A DNA stretch of 6,605 bases from Terriglobia bacterium (GTDB taxonomy: Bacteria; Acidobacteriota; Terriglobia; UBA7540). The notes beneath the pieces are model-generated. The model was not told where the DNA came from. It searched no databases and saw only the letters and a list, made by a program, of their open reading frames with translations. The first letter of the stretch is position 1, and each line of letters opens with the position of its first letter. The stretch spans positions 1-6,605 of the forward strand of contig JASHYZ010000160.1 of the NCBI GenBank assembly GCA_030042795.1, written 5' to 3'. Shown one piece after another: positions 5,889 to 6,605 of the stretch. The translations under genes and the position numbers were made by a program.

Positions 5889-6317
5889 CTACTTGCAAGC
5901 ACCGTAATCCTTCACCAGCTTCGACACCTGAAACGTAGGTTTACCGGAGTCGTCTTTGGTCTTTTTGCCGCTCAGAGCCACTCGCTGGCCGGGAGCCAGT
6001 GAAACATTCGTGGCCACCAAAGCGTAGGTGTTCTGGTCTTTCTCATTCATCAGCTTGATTCCGTCTGACGAGGGTTCCACACATCCAACAATGTTACCGT
6101 GGTGCCGGAGAGCCAGGTAGGTTGCGCCGACGCCGGCCGCAGCGGCTGCACCAATGATGATGCCGGTGCTTGAACTATAGCCGCCCTTCGGTGCCGTGTA
6201 GGTTCCCGTTGTTCCGCCTGCGCCCGTACCGCCGCCATACTGTGCGGAAGCCGGGACAGTCAGTACAAGACCGAGGAAAACCGAAGCAAAACACTCACCA
6301 AGTTTGGGTCGTTTCAT
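5889..6317 (-). CDS. Secreted Gly/Ala-rich hypothetical protein with two mature cysteines (142 aa)
   Basis: No named family recognised. Residues 1-25 are a clear Sec signal peptide (MKRPKL..., hydrophobic core FASVFLGLVLTV, cleavage after PASA). Then comes a Gly/Thr-rich low-complexity stretch (27-52, QYGGGTGAGGTTGTY and on), an Ala/Gly hydrophobic segment (about 52-70, TGIIIGAAAAAGVGATYLAL) that may be a membrane or glycine-zipper-like segment, and a compact C-terminal domain (74-142) with alternating short strands, VGCVEPSSDGIKLMNEKD, ALSGKK and YGACK. Only two cysteines remain after cleavage, Cys79 and the penultimate Cys141, bracketing this domain; a disulfide is plausible. ATG 6317 is chosen over starts at 6323 and 6383 because AAGGAG lies 6 nt upstream and the signal peptide follows directly. 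I associate this architecture with Acidobacteriota from memory. It is convergent with the toxin gene and divergent from the partial gene at the right edge. Confidence 0.85.
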   Translation of the reverse strand: MKRPKLGECFASVFLGLVLTVPASAQYGGGTGAGGTTGTYTAPKGGYSSSTGIIIGAAAAAGVGATYLALRHHGNIVGCVEPSSDGIKLMNEKDQNTYALVATNVSLAPGQRVALSGKKTKDDSGKPTFQVSKLVKDYGACK

Positions 6318-6323
6318 TGTCAT

Positions 6324-6329
6324 CTCCTT
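6324..6329 (-). promoter_or_regulatory. Ribosome-binding site of the secreted protein
   Basis: The minus strand reads AAGGAG with a 6-nt spacer to ATG 6317. An in-frame ATG directly adjoins this site (6323), too close to be used, which decides the start. Confidence 0.7.
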
Positions 6330-6378
6330 GAGACGAATGCGCCCGCATGGGTGAGATGTGCGGACCCAAAGGCGTGCG

Positions 6379-6395
6379 GTCAAAGTGCTGTCAAA
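6379..6395. repeat. 11-bp-period direct repeat GTCAAA upstream of the secreted protein
   Basis: GTCAAA occurs at 6379-6384 and 6390-6395, one helical turn apart (TTTGAC twice on the minus strand, within TTTTGACAGCACTTTGACC). It lies 62-78 bp before the ATG at 6317. Two half-sites at 11 bp resemble sites of OmpR/PhoB-type regulators; alternatively each TTGAC(A/C) may be part of a -35 element, though no good -10 follows. Confidence 0.35.
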
Positions 6396-6420
6396 AGATT
6401 GTGGCGAGATGGTGACAAGT

Positions 6421-6438
6421 GTGAGGCGATAGTCTCAC
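6421..6438. repeat. Short inverted repeat in the divergent intergenic region
   Basis: GTGAG (6421-6425) and CTCAC (6434-6438) are perfect 5-bp arms around an 8-nt loop, lying between the two divergent genes. No T-run follows, so an operator is more likely than a terminator; chance occurrence is possible. Confidence 0.25.
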
Positions 6439-6527
6439 GCCGTGTTGCCAGCGTCGAGTATGATTAGCATTGCGAAGATGCTTCTGTCCCGGCCCTCACC
6501 GGATAGAGGCGTGATGAGGTAAGTGAT

Positions 6528-6605
6528 TTGAGTGAGCTTCCAGAAGCGGTGATTGATCGATCTCCGCAGACCACCAGACGCGTGGGACGGCTGCGGTGGT
6601 GGATT
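6528..6605 (+). CDS. N-terminal fragment of a plus-strand protein, possibly an MFS transporter (runs off the right edge)
   Basis: From TTG at 6528 the frame stays open to the window end and gives 26 residues beginning LSELPEAVIDRSPQ and ending RRVGRLRWWI. GAGG (6516-6519) lies 8 nt upstream, and the frame has an in-frame stop only before 6507. The acidic start followed by a basic R-R-V-G-R-L-R-W-W-I block resembles the short cytoplasmic N-terminus just before the first helix of MFS transporters of the sugar-acid/anion type, which often continue into an N-Y-I-D-R motif. That motif lies outside the window, so the family is a guess. Divergent from the secreted-protein gene, with 210 nt between the two starts. 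Confidence 0.4.
   Translation, partial: MSELPEAVIDRSPQTTRRVGRLRWWI

Noticed and set aside
5658..6002. Plus-strand ORF of 114 codons across the convergent spacer
   Set aside because: It overlaps the 3' part of the toxin and runs antisense into the secreted-protein gene, with no ribosome-binding site or domain likeness.

Overview
The window is about 6.6 kb at roughly 55-60% GC. I read it as a chromosomal segment of an Acidobacteriota-like bacterium. That placement is inference from the overall gene style: System I cytochrome c genes, a small exported Gly/Ala-rich protein with a C-terminal Gly-Ala-Cys-Lys, and tiny helical proteins starting M(S/T)YEE. There is no rRNA or other phylogenetic marker here.

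Positions 1 to about 4880 are a minus-strand series. In transcription order they are: cystathionine beta-synthase (start 4876), the haem chaperone CcmE (start 3296), the cytochrome c haem lyase CcmF (start 2686), two very small helical proteins that look related (starts 637 and 425), and the first 50 residues of a zeta-crystallin-type quinone oxidoreductase that runs off the left edge. ccmF and the genes after it are closely spaced (18-59 nt) and could share a transcript. The gaps before ccmE (191 nt) and before ccmF (187 nt) leave room for internal promoters, and a reasonable one can be read upstream of ccmE.

Positions 4877-5704, on the plus strand, hold a type II toxin-antitoxin-like pair divergent from cbs: an AbrB/MazE-type antitoxin and a RelE-type toxin. 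The toxin has a good ribosome-binding site but is broken by a one-base frameshift near 5600. The 69-bp divergent spacer holds an exact TATAAT for cbs, placed so that the cbs mRNA may be leaderless, and a perfect 7-bp inverted repeat with arm centres 21 bp apart that is a good operator candidate.

Positions 5705-6605 hold a gene-free convergent spacer with a 12-bp tandem repeat, a minus-strand secreted Gly/Ala-rich protein, an intergenic region with an 11-bp-period direct repeat, and at the right edge the first 26 codons of a plus-strand gene that may be an MFS transporter.

The most notable observation is that CcmE carries Cys in place of the haem-binding His (CxxxY instead of HxxxY). This is the signature of the variant 'System I*' route. 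The partner CcmF keeps the WWD motif and all four expected haem-ligand histidines. The frameshifted toxin beside an intact antitoxin and the operator-like repeat are the next most useful leads. I see no CRISPR array, insertion sequence, tRNA or rRNA.
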